A stretch of 56,686 bases of DNA from an uncultured Pseudomonadota bacterium (GTDB lineage Bacteria; Myxococcota_A; UBA796; SXON01). The position numbers and the translations under genes were made by a program. Location of the stretch: the NCBI GenBank assembly GCA_903900265.1, contig CAIUMM010000200.1, positions 1 through 56,686 of the forward strand, written 5' to 3'. How positions within the stretch are numbered: the first letter of the stretch is position 1; the number at the start of each line of letters is the position of its first letter. This document shows, piece after piece, positions 46,985 through 55,430 of the stretch. Under the pieces are notes generated by a model. That model was not told the DNA's origin and made no database searches. It was given only the letters and a program-made list of their open reading frames with translations.

Positions 46985-47817
46985 GTCGAATCTCCGGGTT
47001 GACTGCGATCATCGTCACGTCCGTTCTGACGGGCTGTGGCGGCGCGAACGAAGACACCCTCGTCGATGAGCTCCGGGTGATGGCGGTGGTGTCGGATCCT
47101 CCCGAGGTCGCGCCCGCTACGACGACCACGATCACCGCGACGGTCGCTGATCCGTTGGGCGTTGAACCCGACGTGATGCTGTGGACCTGCACCAATTTGG
47201 GGGACGGTTGCCTCGAGGCGGCGGATCCGGCGCAGGGCACGGTGATTGGACGTCCGGTGGAGGGGCAACTGTCTACGGTCGTGACCGCGCCTGCGGCGCT
47301 CGCCGGGGTCGTGTCGGACGGGGTCACCGTGCTGCCGGTGCTGTTGTGGACGCTCGCGTGCGCGCCCGGCGTGTGTCCGGCCATCGATCTGGCGGCGGCG
47401 CAGCCCGCGGTAGGCTCAGCAGAGAGCGAGACGCTGGCGGAGTTCCTCGCGGATCCCATCACCGGCGCGGAGGAGCTGCCGCTCACCGATGTCTCGCTCG
47501 CGCTCTCGCAGGTGCGTGTGTCGATGCGCGCCGCGCCGCTCCAAAACCCGGTGATCGTACCTCCCACCGACGCGCTGGTGGTAGGGGTCGGTGAATCCGT
47601 GGAGTTCACCATCGGGGTGGAGTTCGAGGGGGTAACGGCGGCGTACGGCTACACGACCAACGGTGGGTTCAGCTCCGCGGAGTACGAGGTCGTGGACGGC
47701 GAGGTCAAGATGACCTGGTTTGGGTCCGATGTGGCCGGGACGGCGGACCTTTGGGTGGTGGTGAACGGAGAAGACGGCGGGAGCGCGGTCTGGCACACTA
47801 CCGGCAGCGTGGAGTAG
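46981..47817 (+). CDS. Lipoprotein of unknown function coupled to TonB receptor
   Basis: 278 residues. Lipoprotein signal MSRISGLTAIIVTSVLTGC (Cys19) and a beta-rich body with one or two Ig-like domains (VSDPPEVAPATTTTITATVADPLG; VEFTIGVEFEGVTAAYGYTTNGG; ADLWVVVNGEDGGSAVWHTTG). Two cysteine pairs (WTCTNLGDGC, LACAPGVC) may be disulfides. Its ATG overlaps the receptor stop (ATGA), so it is translated right after it and probably serves as its partner surface lipoprotein, as SusD-type proteins do in other groups; it is not a SusD by sequence. Binding to the imported nutrient is inference. Confidence 0.75.
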   Translation: MSRISGLTAIIVTSVLTGCGGANEDTLVDELRVMAVVSDPPEVAPATTTTITATVADPLGVEPDVMLWTCTNLGDGCLEAADPAQGTVIGRPVEGQLSTVVTAPAALAGVVSDGVTVLPVLLWTLACAPGVCPAIDLAAAQPAVGSAESETLAEFLADPITGAEELPLTDVSLALSQVRVSMRAAPLQNPVIVPPTDALVVGVGESVEFTIGVEFEGVTAAYGYTTNGGFSSAEYEVVDGEVKMTWFGSDVAGTADLWVVVNGEDGGSAVWHTTGSVE

Positions 47818-47848
47818 GTGCGCGGCTGCACGTGGGGCGCGGTTCGCG

Positions 47849-47854
47849 TATACT
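47849..47854 (+). promoter_or_regulatory. -10 box TATACT just before the PNGase F-like gene
   Basis: TATACT ends 6 bases before the ATG at 47861, so transcription would begin at about the start codon itself. No good -35 is seen. Suggests a leaderless or nearly leaderless message. Confidence 0.35.
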
Positions 47855-47860
47855 GACGGG

Positions 47861-49549
47861 ATGAACTCTACGCTCATTCTGAATCGGAAGATCGCTCCCC
47901 TTTCGCTCGCGCTCGCGCTGCTCACCGCGTGCGAAAAGCCGAATCCGACGCCGAACGTCAAGGCGGACGACTCGGGCTCGGACTCCGTGGACTCAACCCC
48001 GGAGCCGGTGCCGTGGTGCGAGGCCGAGGGGTTGACGGCACGAAGCTGGGATCCCAGCGGTACCACCGGGGAGTTCGATACGGTCGCACCGGATTTTTCG
48101 CTGGAGCTGCTCGACGGAACCACCTGGACGTACTCCACCGCGTTCACCGGCTGTGACAGCGTGATCCTCGTTGTCGATCGCCCGGATTTGTCCGTTCCGT
48201 ATCCGGATTTTGGCAAGACGGCGGACGTGAAGGAGTGGCTCGCTGCTTCGCCCCGGAACGTGCATTGGGTGTTCATGTCCGACCAAGGCGGCGCTCAAAA
48301 GCGCGCAGACGCCCTGACCACGCTCTCGGACAAGATCGCGGAGGCGCTCGATCGACTCGGGGACGACGCGGTCACGACTTGGGCCGCAGAGCACGTGCAC
48401 TTCGCGACGGCGTCGACGACGCGCACCGACACGTGGATCGACACCTTGTTCACCACCTACGGGAACAGCGGCTTGCCGCTCAACTTCGCTATCGATCGCT
48501 TCCAGAAGGTGCGCGAGCTCGGATACCTCGCCGATCCGATCACCGGGTGGAACTCGGCCCCGCCGGTGTTTCTCGACTACGAAGCGCAGTACTACAACAT
48601 GGAGTCCGATCGTCAGGACCGCCTCGACGCTGAGGACGCCACGGTGCTGTCGGTGTTCGTAGAGTCCGGCGAGCGCGCCGCGACCGTCACTTTTCCCTCA
48701 AGCACCATCATGGCGGGCTTCGACACGATGGAGCTCGACATGACCTTCATCTGCAACGGGCATCCCGACGCCACCGGCTGCGGGGAGTGGGACTACCTCG
48801 CGTACGCCTACTTGTGCGACAACGACGATGCGTCCACCACGGACGTCGACGAGTCCGGACAGTGCACCGAGATGGGCAGGTTCATCACCGCTTATGCGCG
48901 TCCCGGTCGCTGGGTCGTCGACGCGACGCCGTTCTTGTCGAAGCTGCAGGACGGCGGCGACCACGTGATCCGCGTGGACAGCGCAAACGCGCCGCTGATC
49001 TCGCTCGACGTGCGCTTGACCAACCAAGGCAAGGGCTATCGCCCCGTGGCGATGCAGTACCTTTGGTCCGGCGGGGGGTTCAATTCCGACTACAACACCG
49101 GCCGCGAGGACATCGCCTTCAATCCCCCGGCGGGTACGCAGCGGGTCGCGCTGTGGACGCTCGTCACCGGCCATGGCTACGGGCAAGACCGCGAGAATTG
49201 CGCCGAGTTCTGCAATCACCAGCACGAGTTCACCGTGAACGCCGCGCAGAGCTACCTCGAAGAGTTCACCATGGCCGGGACCAACTACGGGTGCGCCGAG
49301 CAGGTGTCCGAAGGCACGGTGCCCAACCAGTATGGCACCTGGGTGCTCGGGCGTGGCGGCTGGTGTCCCGGCCGCGCGGTAGACCCGTGGGAGGCTGACA
49401 TCACCGACGCTGTCGATATCGGAGCGTCGAACAGCATGCAGTACCGCGGGCTTTTTGAGGGCGACACCTACGTTCCGGTGCCCTACAACTCCGGGCAGGG
49501 CTTCGGCGCCACGATCGTCGCGAACACCTGGATGGTGTACTACGAATAG
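47861..49549 (+). CDS. PNGase F-like secreted lipoprotein
   Basis: 562 residues. Lipoprotein signal LLTAC (Cys24), an acidic linker, then a thioredoxin-like region with no CxxC, then the two jelly-roll domains of the peptide-N-glycosidase F family: ICNGHPDATGCGEWDYLAYAYL (about 298-320), ENCAEFCNHQHEFTVNAAQSYLEEF and GRGGWCPG near residue 500. Classical PNGase F cuts between the innermost GlcNAc and asparagine of N-glycans and uses Asp60, Glu118 and Glu206; the E of GEWDY is probably one of them. It is 44 bp after the lipoprotein gene. It suggests that the TonB locus frees and takes up glycans from glycoproteins. Enzyme activity not proven from sequence. Confidence 0.82.
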   Translation: MNSTLILNRKIAPLSLALALLTACEKPNPTPNVKADDSGSDSVDSTPEPVPWCEAEGLTARSWDPSGTTGEFDTVAPDFSLELLDGTTWTYSTAFTGCDSVILVVDRPDLSVPYPDFGKTADVKEWLAASPRNVHWVFMSDQGGAQKRADALTTLSDKIAEALDRLGDDAVTTWAAEHVHFATASTTRTDTWIDTLFTTYGNSGLPLNFAIDRFQKVRELGYLADPITGWNSAPPVFLDYEAQYYNMESDRQDRLDAEDATVLSVFVESGERAATVTFPSSTIMAGFDTMELDMTFICNGHPDATGCGEWDYLAYAYLCDNDDASTTDVDESGQCTEMGRFITAYARPGRWVVDATPFLSKLQDGGDHVIRVDSANAPLISLDVRLTNQGKGYRPVAMQYLWSGGGFNSDYNTGREDIAFNPPAGTQRVALWTLVTGHGYGQDRENCAEFCNHQHEFTVNAAQSYLEEFTMAGTNYGCAEQVSEGTVPNQYGTWVLGRGGWCPGRAVDPWEADITDAVDIGASNSMQYRGLFEGDTYVPVPYNSGQGFGATIVANTWMVYYE

Positions 49550-49577
49550 CCAACGCGGCCGTTAGGGGGCAGGGACC

Positions 49578-50621
49578 ATGCCGAAGCTCATCCAGTCACT
49601 GCCTCCCGGCCCGCTCGCGATCATCGGCGACGTTCACGGCGAGATCGACGCGCTGTTGGCGTTGTTGCATCGCCTTGGAGTGGACCCGGAGCGTCGGCGA
49701 GCGCAGCGTCCCGTAGTGTTTGTGGGCGACCTCGTGGACCGCGGGCCCGACAGCGTCGCGGTCGTGGAGGTGGTGTCGCGGCTCGTCGACGCGGGATTGG
49801 CCCACGCCGTGCTCGGGAACCACGAGCTGAATCTGCTCCAAAGGGACCGCAAAGAGGGCAACGGCTGGTTTTGGGGGGATGCGGAGGACTACGCGCAGCT
49901 TGATAGCGGCTCGGTGCGGTTCGCTTCCCGCCTGGCCACGCCTTCGGACCGGGACCGCGTGGCTGCGTTCGCGCGGGAGCTGCCGCTCGTGCTGGTGCGC
50001 GATGATCTGCGGGTTGTGCACGCGTGTTGGGACCCGCAGGCCGCCGGGCAGCTCCCCGAAGCCGGGGAACACGATGTGTTGGCGGACGGGTTCGCGGCGA
50101 CGATCGACGCCGATCTGGTCGCGAAGGGGGTCCCGGAGCGGGCTCGGGAGGAGCGCGCTGAGTTTGGGGGGCTGCGCGTTCGCGAGATGGAGCCCAATCG
50201 GCATCTCTATGCGGTGGTGGAGGAGGACACGGCCCACCAGCTGCGGAACCCGGTTCGGCTGCTCACCTCAGGCGGGGAGGTGGAGGTGCCGGTGGGCAAA
50301 CATTTCTTCAAAGGGGGGAAATGGCGCTTTGTCCAACGGGACCGCTGGTGGAGGAACGGCGCGGATCGGCCTACCGTGGTGGGGCACTACTGGAGGCGCC
50401 GCGTCACGCCTACGCGCGGAGACCTCGAACTCTGGGATTTGACCCCGCCGTTTCAGTGGGACGAGGGGGTGTTCTGCGTGGATTATAGCGTCGGCTATCG
50501 CTACAAGGAGCGCGTCCGTGGGCGTGTCTCCGGCTTCCACGGCGGGCTTGCCGCGATGTGTTGGCCGGAGCGTGTGCTGGTGTTTGATGACGTGGACGGC
50601 GCGCCGACCGCTACACGCTGA
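49578..50621 (+). CDS. Calcineurin-like metallophosphoesterase (PrpE-like)
   Basis: 347 residues, cytoplasmic. Motifs GDVHGE (17-22), GDLVDRG (50-56), GNHE (80-83) and a later VVHACWDP, then VVGHYWRR, form the dinuclear metal centre. The layout resembles bacterial PrpE/Ap4A-type or Ser/Thr phosphatase families. Substrate may be bis-nucleosyl polyphosphates or phosphoproteins; the C-terminal half is longer than in PrpE. It follows the PNGase F-like gene by 28 bp with GGGGGCAGGGA upstream of the ATG, and it ends tail to tail with the SGNH gene. Confidence 0.85.
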   Translation: MPKLIQSLPPGPLAIIGDVHGEIDALLALLHRLGVDPERRRAQRPVVFVGDLVDRGPDSVAVVEVVSRLVDAGLAHAVLGNHELNLLQRDRKEGNGWFWGDAEDYAQLDSGSVRFASRLATPSDRDRVAAFARELPLVLVRDDLRVVHACWDPQAAGQLPEAGEHDVLADGFAATIDADLVAKGVPERAREERAEFGGLRVREMEPNRHLYAVVEEDTAHQLRNPVRLLTSGGEVEVPVGKHFFKGGKWRFVQRDRWWRNGADRPTVVGHYWRRRVTPTRGDLELWDLTPPFQWDEGVFCVDYSVGYRYKERVRGRVSGFHGGLAAMCWPERVLVFDDVDGAPTATR

Positions 50622-50636
50622 CCCCTGCACGCGGAC

Positions 50637-52169
50637 TCAGCGGGCCGGAGGCGAACCCGGCGGCATCCCTGGTTGCATGGGCTGCATCCCGGGCTGCATC
50701 CCGGGTTGCATTCGGGGTTGCATTCCCGGCTGCATGGGCTGCATTCCGGGTTGCATTCCCGGCTGCATGGGCGTTCCGGGTTGCATGGGCTGCATCCCTG
50801 GTTGCATGGGTTGCATGGGCTGCATTCCGGGTTGCATCCCCGGCTGCATGGACATTCCGGATTGCGTCTGCATTCCGGGCTGCATCCCGGGATTCGAACC
50901 CTGCGGCGGCGCCGCGCCCGCGGGCGGGCCGGCGATCGGAAGCCCCTGACGGATCGCGGTAGTGCGCTCCGCCGGGTTTCCGCCGACCAGCTCCAGCATC
51001 GTGTTTCCGGGTGCGCTGGTCTTGCCGTCCCACGCGTCCTCGGGGACCGCGACGTCGCTCTCTTGCGCGCTGGGGAGCAGCGGGGTGTTCGGCCATCCCG
51101 CGGCGATCAGGGACTTCGCCACCGCCGCGGCGAGCAGATCCTGCCCGGTCGCCGTCGGATGGAGGTTGTCCAAGAACAGCTGCTCGTTGCCTTGGTACTC
51201 CATGAACGCCGTGGTCCCTTCGACATAGTTCACGCCGCGGGCTTTGGAGACGTCCCTGAGCATCTGGATGTACGGGCTGGACGAGCCGTCCTCGGTGTTC
51301 CCGGCTTCTACCCAACCGCCGTGCGTCAAGCCGAGCGCGATCGCCGAGACGCCGTGCTCCAGCGCCTCGGTGTAGATTTTATCGAGGTTCTTCTTGTACT
51401 GTTCCAGCGGTACGCGGCGGATTCCAGCGTCTGAGGGGGTCGGCCAGCTCACCTGCTGCGCGGTCGCTCGGCCGAGCGCGCTGTCGGTGGCCCAGCGGAG
51501 CAGGTGGTAGAGCGCGCTCTTGTCCGCGGAGGCCGCCTTGATGACCATGTCCGCATCGCGGTATCGGTCGAGGTGGGAGTCGCTCCACATCGTCGCCACG
51601 ACCAGCAGCGCGGGCTTGCGCGCCCAGCCGGCTTCGTCCATCACGGCGAGCTCCTGCATCGACGAGTATCCGGGCTGCGCGGCGGTCAGCGCGTTGATCG
51701 CAACGCCGGACTCGTGCAGCCGCACTTGCAGCCGCTCGTGGAGCGTGTCGCCATCCGACATCAGATGCCCGAACACGCTCGAATCCCCGAGCGTGATGAC
51801 CAGAGGCGCGCCCGCCGGCCCCTCCACCTTGGGCAACCGGAAGCCGTCGGCGTCAATACGCCCCTGCCCGCCTGGAAGCGTGGATGTATTGGGAACAAAC
51901 GAGAAGATCCGCGTGGGGTGCGGCACCATCGTCGCTGCCTGCTGCGAGCTCTGGCCGGTGGCGGTCTTTCGCTCCAGCGCGGACTCGGGGACGAGCCGCG
52001 CCAGACCCTCAAGCGCGACGAGCGCCACCACAGCGAAGCCGACCCCACGAACGATCCGGCGCCGAAACGCCGGAGACTCTACGGAACGTACGATGGGGTT
52101 GGAAATTCGGACCTCGCTTCGGTGTGCTAACCGGTGTGCGCCCGAATCAGCAGTGGCTGTTGCCCTCAC
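50637..52169 (-). CDS. SGNH/GDSL hydrolase with Met-rich (MQPG) tail
   Basis: 510 residues. A membrane helix near 43-60, then an SGNH hydrolase domain: [12 protein letters not shown] (GDSS at 128-131), GYSSMQE, and DNLHPTATG (334-342) with the catalytic D and H. Family members are esterases or O-acetyl transferases/esterases acting on envelope polymers. The tail (about 428-503) is nearly pure MQPG/MQP with about 20 methionines. The only usable start in the N-terminus is GTG 52169, which overlaps the upstream lipoprotein gene by 23 bp, so translation may be coupled. Substrate unknown. Confidence 0.82.
   Translation of the reverse strand: MRATATADSGAHRLAHRSEVRISNPIVRSVESPAFRRRIVRGVGFAVVALVALEGLARLVPESALERKTATGQSSQQAATMVPHPTRIFSFVPNTSTLPGGQGRIDADGFRLPKVEGPAGAPLVITLGDSSVFGHLMSDGDTLHERLQVRLHESGVAINALTAAQPGYSSMQELAVMDEAGWARKPALLVVATMWSDSHLDRYRDADMVIKAASADKSALYHLLRWATDSALGRATAQQVSWPTPSDAGIRRVPLEQYKKNLDKIYTEALEHGVSAIALGLTHGGWVEAGNTEDGSSSPYIQMLRDVSKARGVNYVEGTTAFMEYQGNEQLFLDNLHPTATGQDLLAAAVAKSLIAAGWPNTPLLPSAQESDVAVPEDAWDGKTSAPGNTMLELVGGNPAERTTAIRQGLPIAGPPAGAAPPQGSNPGMQPGMQTQSGMSMQPGMQPGMQPMQPMQPGMQPMQPGTPMQPGMQPGMQPMQPGMQPRMQPGMQPGMQPMQPGMPPGSPPAR
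50661..50888 (-). repeat. Short tandem repeats coding for MQPG/MQP
   Basis: About 20 units of 9 or 12 bp (GGTTGCATC-like on the plus strand) code for the Met-Gln-Pro-(Gly) tail of the SGNH protein. The repeat could slip and change length between strains. Confidence 0.8.
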
Positions 52170-53226
52170 TGTAGTAGCTTGTCGCGCCGACGGCGCTGAA
52201 GAAGGCGTCGACCGTGGACTGGCAGAGCGAGCTGTTGTACATCAGCTCGAGGTAGCTGTCCGGCTGGACGGTCACGTCCATCACCGCGGTGAGGTTGGTG
52301 AGCTGCGTACCGTAGATGTAGGCGTCCCCAAGGTTCTCGACGGCCGCCAGCGCGCCCATGTTGGTGTTGGTGCTGTAGTACAGCTCTAGGTCGCCAACAT
52401 CCGTCAGGCCGGGCAAGCTCGGGATGGCGTTCCCGTACACGTACAGCGTCGTCACTTCCGCGAGGTTCTCGAGGCCTCCGTCGTCAACGATCGCGCCGTT
52501 GTACTTCGCGAAGTAGTTCAGGCGCGTGACGTTGTGCATGTAGTCTACGTTTGGCGACGTGCCTTCGACAACCACGTTGGTCCGAATCGTGGCCAGGTTC
52601 GGCGCGCTGAAGGTGGTGCCGTAGGTGTAGCTCGAATTGATGGACTCTAGGGCGGGGAAGCTGACGCTTGCGCTGCCGTCTGCGCCGCCGTCGGAGTCGT
52701 ACACGTACAGCTGAGAACCCAAAACGCGTAGGCTGGGGAGGCTCACGTCTTCCTCCGAAGTGATCTCCAAAGCGCCAGTGACAACGGTGTACGGAGCCAG
52801 AGCGGCTGCGTCTGCTGCGTCATGAATGCTGGCGTCTCCGTACCAGATCACGTCGGTGAACGGTGTGTCTCCGTTGCAAACGTAGGTGGTGACGTCGATC
52901 TCATCGGCGCCCAGCTGGCCATCGCCGTTGTCATCCGCGCCGCTGTCCACGCGCGTGCCGCCATTGGCGCAATTGTCTCCGGCGGGCTCTTCCGCGGTCT
53001 GCACCAAGGTGCTCGTCCCGTTGGCGCCGTCCGCTCCGTCGCACACGAACTCCTGCGTCTCGACCTCGTCGTCCCCGAGCACGTCGTCCCCGTTCACGTC
53101 GGTGCCGCCGGCGATGCTGAGCCCGCCTCCTGCGCAGTCTTCGCCGGCCTCCACCACATCGGTGCGGATGATCCAGCGCGCATCAGAGGAGCAAGCGACG
53201 AGAGACAGCAGGGGAAGAAGGAGCAT
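52147..53226 (-). CDS. Lipoprotein with DUF7151-like repeats and leucine-rich-type sheet
   Basis: 359 residues. Lipoprotein signal MLLLPLLSLVAC (Cys12). Two Cys/Gly/Asp-rich repeats follow (CAGGGLSIAGGTDVNGDDVL...EFVCDG and CANGGTRVDSGADDNGDGQL...TYVCNG, about 35-120), matching the DUF7151 pattern with calcium-loop-like aspartates and a disulfide per unit. The rest resembles a receptor-L-domain or LRR-like ladder (ALEITSEEDVSLPSLRVLGSQLYVYDS, LPGLTDVGDLELYYSTNTNMGALAAV). A C-terminal pair of cysteines is present. It is probably a surface lipoprotein. AGGCCTCC precedes the ATG; the frame is open further upstream. Confidence 0.75.
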   Translation of the reverse strand: MLLLPLLSLVACSSDARWIIRTDVVEAGEDCAGGGLSIAGGTDVNGDDVLGDDEVETQEFVCDGADGANGTSTLVQTAEEPAGDNCANGGTRVDSGADDNGDGQLGADEIDVTTYVCNGDTPFTDVIWYGDASIHDAADAAALAPYTVVTGALEITSEEDVSLPSLRVLGSQLYVYDSDGGADGSASVSFPALESINSSYTYGTTFSAPNLATIRTNVVVEGTSPNVDYMHNVTRLNYFAKYNGAIVDDGGLENLAEVTTLYVYGNAIPSLPGLTDVGDLELYYSTNTNMGALAAVENLGDAYIYGTQLTNLTAVMDVTVQPDSYLELMYNSSLCQSTVDAFFSAVGATSYYSEGNSHC

Positions 53227-53402
53227 TGGGGAGGCCTCAGTTTGCACGGATAGTATCGCTCGGCCGCGGCTGGGGCAAAACCGCCTGAAGACCACGCGTC
53301 TGACCGCAACGCAGGCACCGTCGGGGTCGGGGCAGCTACGCCCTGCCCGTAAAACCGCAGAACCCGTGGTGGCTCTGGCTTGAGCGCACCACGGGTTGCG
53401 TA

Positions 53403-53771
53403 GGGTGGAGGCGAGGGGAGTCGAACCCCTGTCCGAAGCATCATCTGGCTTTAGAGATACGTGGCCTTCCGGAAGCTCACCGGCGAGTGTCGTGACCTTT
53501 GGTCACCGTCAGAACCTCCTGTTTGAACTTCGCTCGCCCGGCGGGTGCTCGGCCCCGGGTCTGCTGCGTGCCTGAATTACACCCGGTGAGGGTCGGCCGG
53601 TCCTCACCGAATGCCGGATGCTCTTAATGGCTTCCGGACTTCAACTTACGCCGCGAGGCGCTCGCTGAAGTGGTTGCTGTTGTTGGCAGCTTACATTTGG
53701 GCCGATTGAAGGAGCCCACCCTTGCCACGCCCTTAGGCGTTCAAATACCCCGTCGAAACCGGTACGCCCCC
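53403..53771 (-). ncRNA. ssrA: Transfer-messenger RNA (tmRNA)
   Basis: On the minus strand. The 5' end reads GGGGGCGTACCGGTTTCGAC and the 3' end has a T-arm (GGGGTTCGACTCCCC) and an acceptor strand CGCCTCC, which pair as in tRNA-Ala. The open frame lies at 53646-53687 on the minus strand and codes for ANNSNHFSERLAA followed by TAA. With SmpB it frees ribosomes stalled on broken messages and tags the product for ClpXP and other proteases. The DNA after the acceptor strand reads ACCC and not ACCA, so the CCA end would have to be added or repaired. It diverges from the fur-type gene. Confidence 0.93.
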
Positions 53772-53811
53772 GGAAGGGTGAAGACGCCGGGGAGGCGTCG
53801 TGTTCGCCTCT

Positions 53812-53841
53812 GTCATAAGCACCGGAGACCGCGCGCGTCAA
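53812..53841 (-). promoter_or_regulatory. Candidate sigma-70 promoter of tmRNA
   Basis: Minus strand: TTGACG (plus coordinates 53836-53841), an 18-bp spacer and TATGAC (53812-53817). Start of transcription would fall near 53805, about 34 bases before the mature 5' end, leaving a precursor leader with a small hairpin for RNase P to remove. Confidence 0.55.
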
Positions 53842-53882
53842 CCTCCACTTGACGTTCTGCCGAGTACCGACCAAATTACCGT

Positions 53883-54299
53883 GTGCAATCCCATTCCGCG
53901 CAGACCCCCGAACGCATCGAGGCGCGACTCCGCGAGCACGGCCACGCGTGGACGGCGCCGCGAAGGGCGATCACGCACTTCCTGTGCTCCTCCACCGCGC
54001 ACCCCACCGCGGCGGACGTGTTGGCGGCGGTGGGCGGTGGGCACGCATCGAGTCGGGCGACCGTGTACAACACGCTGACGCTGCTCGAAGATTTGGGGCT
54101 GATTCGCACGGTGTTGATGACGCCGGGCGAGGTCCGATACGACGCAAACGTTGCGCGGCACCATCATCTGGTCTGCACGGTCTGCGGAAGTGTAGAAGAT
54201 GTTCCTGCAGAAGATGTCAGCGTGTCTCTACGCGGTCAGGCGGCGATGGCCGAGGTGCGTTTTGAGGGACTTTGCGTCCGCTGCGCAAACGTTCCTTGA
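53883..54299 (+). CDS. Fur-family metalloregulator
   Basis: 138 residues from a GTG start. A winged-helix N-terminus (RRAITHFLCSSTAHPTAADVLAAV, ATVYNTLTLLEDLGLI) is followed by HHHLVCTVCG (C98, C101) and C131-x-x-C134, which bind structural zinc. HHH(93-95) and Asp/Glu residues fit the regulatory metal site. The family includes Fur, PerR and Zur; CxxC pairs are typical of PerR or Zur but do not settle it. It is divergent from tmRNA; a candidate -35 TTGACG at 53849-53854 gives a near-leaderless start. It lies 64 bp ahead of rpsL. Confidence 0.88.
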   Translation: MQSHSAQTPERIEARLREHGHAWTAPRRAITHFLCSSTAHPTAADVLAAVGGGHASSRATVYNTLTLLEDLGLIRTVLMTPGEVRYDANVARHHHLVCTVCGSVEDVPAEDVSVSLRGQAAMAEVRFEGLCVRCANVP

Positions 54300-54324
54300 C
54301 AGCCGTCCCATGAGCACATAAGCG
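54296..54324 (+). promoter_or_regulatory. Candidate promoter of the rpsL-rpsG-fusA genes
   Basis: A perfect TTGACA at 54296-54301 (overlapping the fur-type stop codon), 17-bp spacer and a poor -10 TAAGCG at 54319-54324, 39 bp before the rpsL start. Suitable for the strong expression expected of these genes, but the -10 is weak. Confidence 0.4.
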
Positions 54325-54363
54325 CCGCCGGCTTCACCGTCACCCGTTCGGTCACAGGACTTC

Positions 54364-54744
54364 ATGCCTACTATCAATCAGCTCGTCCGCAAGGGCCGCG
54401 AGGCCGTCAAATCAAAGACGGCTTCTCCTGCTCTCAAATCATGCCCCCAGAAGCGCGGCGTGTGCACTCGCGTGTACACCACGACTCCGAAGAAGCCGAA
54501 CTCGGCTCTTCGTAAGGTCGCCCGTGTACGCCTCACCAACGGGATGGAGGTCACCTCCTACATCCCCGGCGAAGGTCACAACCTTCAGGAGCACAGCTCG
54601 GTGCTCATCCGCGGCGGTCGTGTAAAGGACCTTCCCGGCGTCCGCTACCACATCATCCGTGGCACGCTCGACACGCAAGGCGTGAACAGCCGTCGCCAGA
54701 GCCGCTCCAAGTACGGCGCCAAACGTCCGAAGAACAAGAAGTAG
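54364..54744 (+). CDS. rpsL: 30S ribosomal protein S12
   Basis: 126 residues, full length. The universal S12 stretch ([22 protein letters not shown]) and [22 protein letters not shown] are intact, with lysines at the two positions (PKKPNS and RVKDLPG) whose change gives streptomycin resistance. S12 sits in the decoding centre of the small subunit. AGGA precedes the ATG. First gene of the str operon; rpsG follows after 12 bp. Confidence 0.98.
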   Translation: MPTINQLVRKGREAVKSKTASPALKSCPQKRGVCTRVYTTTPKKPNSALRKVARVRLTNGMEVTSYIPGEGHNLQEHSSVLIRGGRVKDLPGVRYHIIRGTLDTQGVNSRRQSRSKYGAKRPKNKK

Positions 54745-54756
54745 GAATAAAAAAAC

Positions 54757-55227
54757 ATGCCTCGTCGTCGCGTCGTTGCCAAACGTACTGTCCTCCCCGA
54801 CCCCATGTACGGGGACGAGCTGGTCACCCGGTTCATGAACATCGTCATGGAGCACGGCAAGAAAGCCGTAGCTGAAGACATTGTTTACGGAGCCTTCTCC
54901 ACCGTAGAAGAGCGCACCCGTGAGGAGCCCATCAAGGTGTTCCGCCGCGCCCTCGAGAACTGCCAGCCTCTGGTTGAAGTGAAGTCCCGCCGCGTCGGCG
55001 GTGCCAACTATCAGGTGCCGGTGGAAGTGCGCTCCGAGCGCCGCATGTCCTTGGCGATGCGCTGGCTCGTTGAGTACGCCGCAGACCGCTCCGGTAAGAC
55101 CATGCGCGAGAAGCTCGCGAATGAGATCATCGAAGCCGCGCACAACCGTGGCAACGCGGTGAAGAAGCGCGACGACGTGCATCGCATGGCAGAAGCCAAC
55201 AAGGCCTTCTCGCACTACCGCTGGTAG
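54757..55227 (+). CDS. rpsG: 30S ribosomal protein S7
   Basis: 156 residues, standard S7 length. Recognised by [26 protein letters not shown] and the conserved [24 protein letters not shown]. It binds the 3' major domain of 16S rRNA and starts assembly of the head of the small subunit. The first codon is 12 bp after the rpsL stop. A perfect hairpin follows at once, before fusA. Confidence 0.98.
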   Translation: MPRRRVVAKRTVLPDPMYGDELVTRFMNIVMEHGKKAVAEDIVYGAFSTVEERTREEPIKVFRRALENCQPLVEVKSRRVGGANYQVPVEVRSERRMSLAMRWLVEYAADRSGKTMREKLANEIIEAAHNRGNAVKKRDDVHRMAEANKAFSHYRW

Positions 55228-55233
55228 TTTGTA

Positions 55234-55257
55234 CAGGCCCGGCGCAAGCCGGGCCTG
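55234..55257 (+). terminator. Hairpin in the rpsG-fusA gap, possible attenuator
   Basis: Perfect 10-bp stem CAGGCCCGGC/GCCGGGCCTG with a GCAA loop, starting 7 bases after the rpsG stop. There is no U-run after it, so it may be a weak terminator, an mRNA stabiliser or a control site rather than a full stop. Confidence 0.45.
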
Positions 55258-55430
55258 ACCCGTCTCACCCCTGATCCTCCGGAGAGTCACGCCGAGCCTT
55301 CCGATCCCCAGCCAAACCTTTAGACGCTGCTCGCGTCGCCCTCGCACACAGGAACCATGACTTGTTCCCGGGCCGGCGACCGAAACGTGAACGAAGGAGC
55401 CTGTAGACGGCCTCTCGTCGGACCATTACC

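Noticed and set aside
50661..50888. Short-repeat array as CRISPR or microsatellite
   Set aside because: Units of 9-12 bp are in frame with the SGNH gene and code for MQPG; there are no spacers.
53403..53440. A separate tRNA at the T-arm-like sequence
   Set aside because: Only the T-arm and acceptor strand are there. The matching 5' half is 330 bases away, as in tmRNA.
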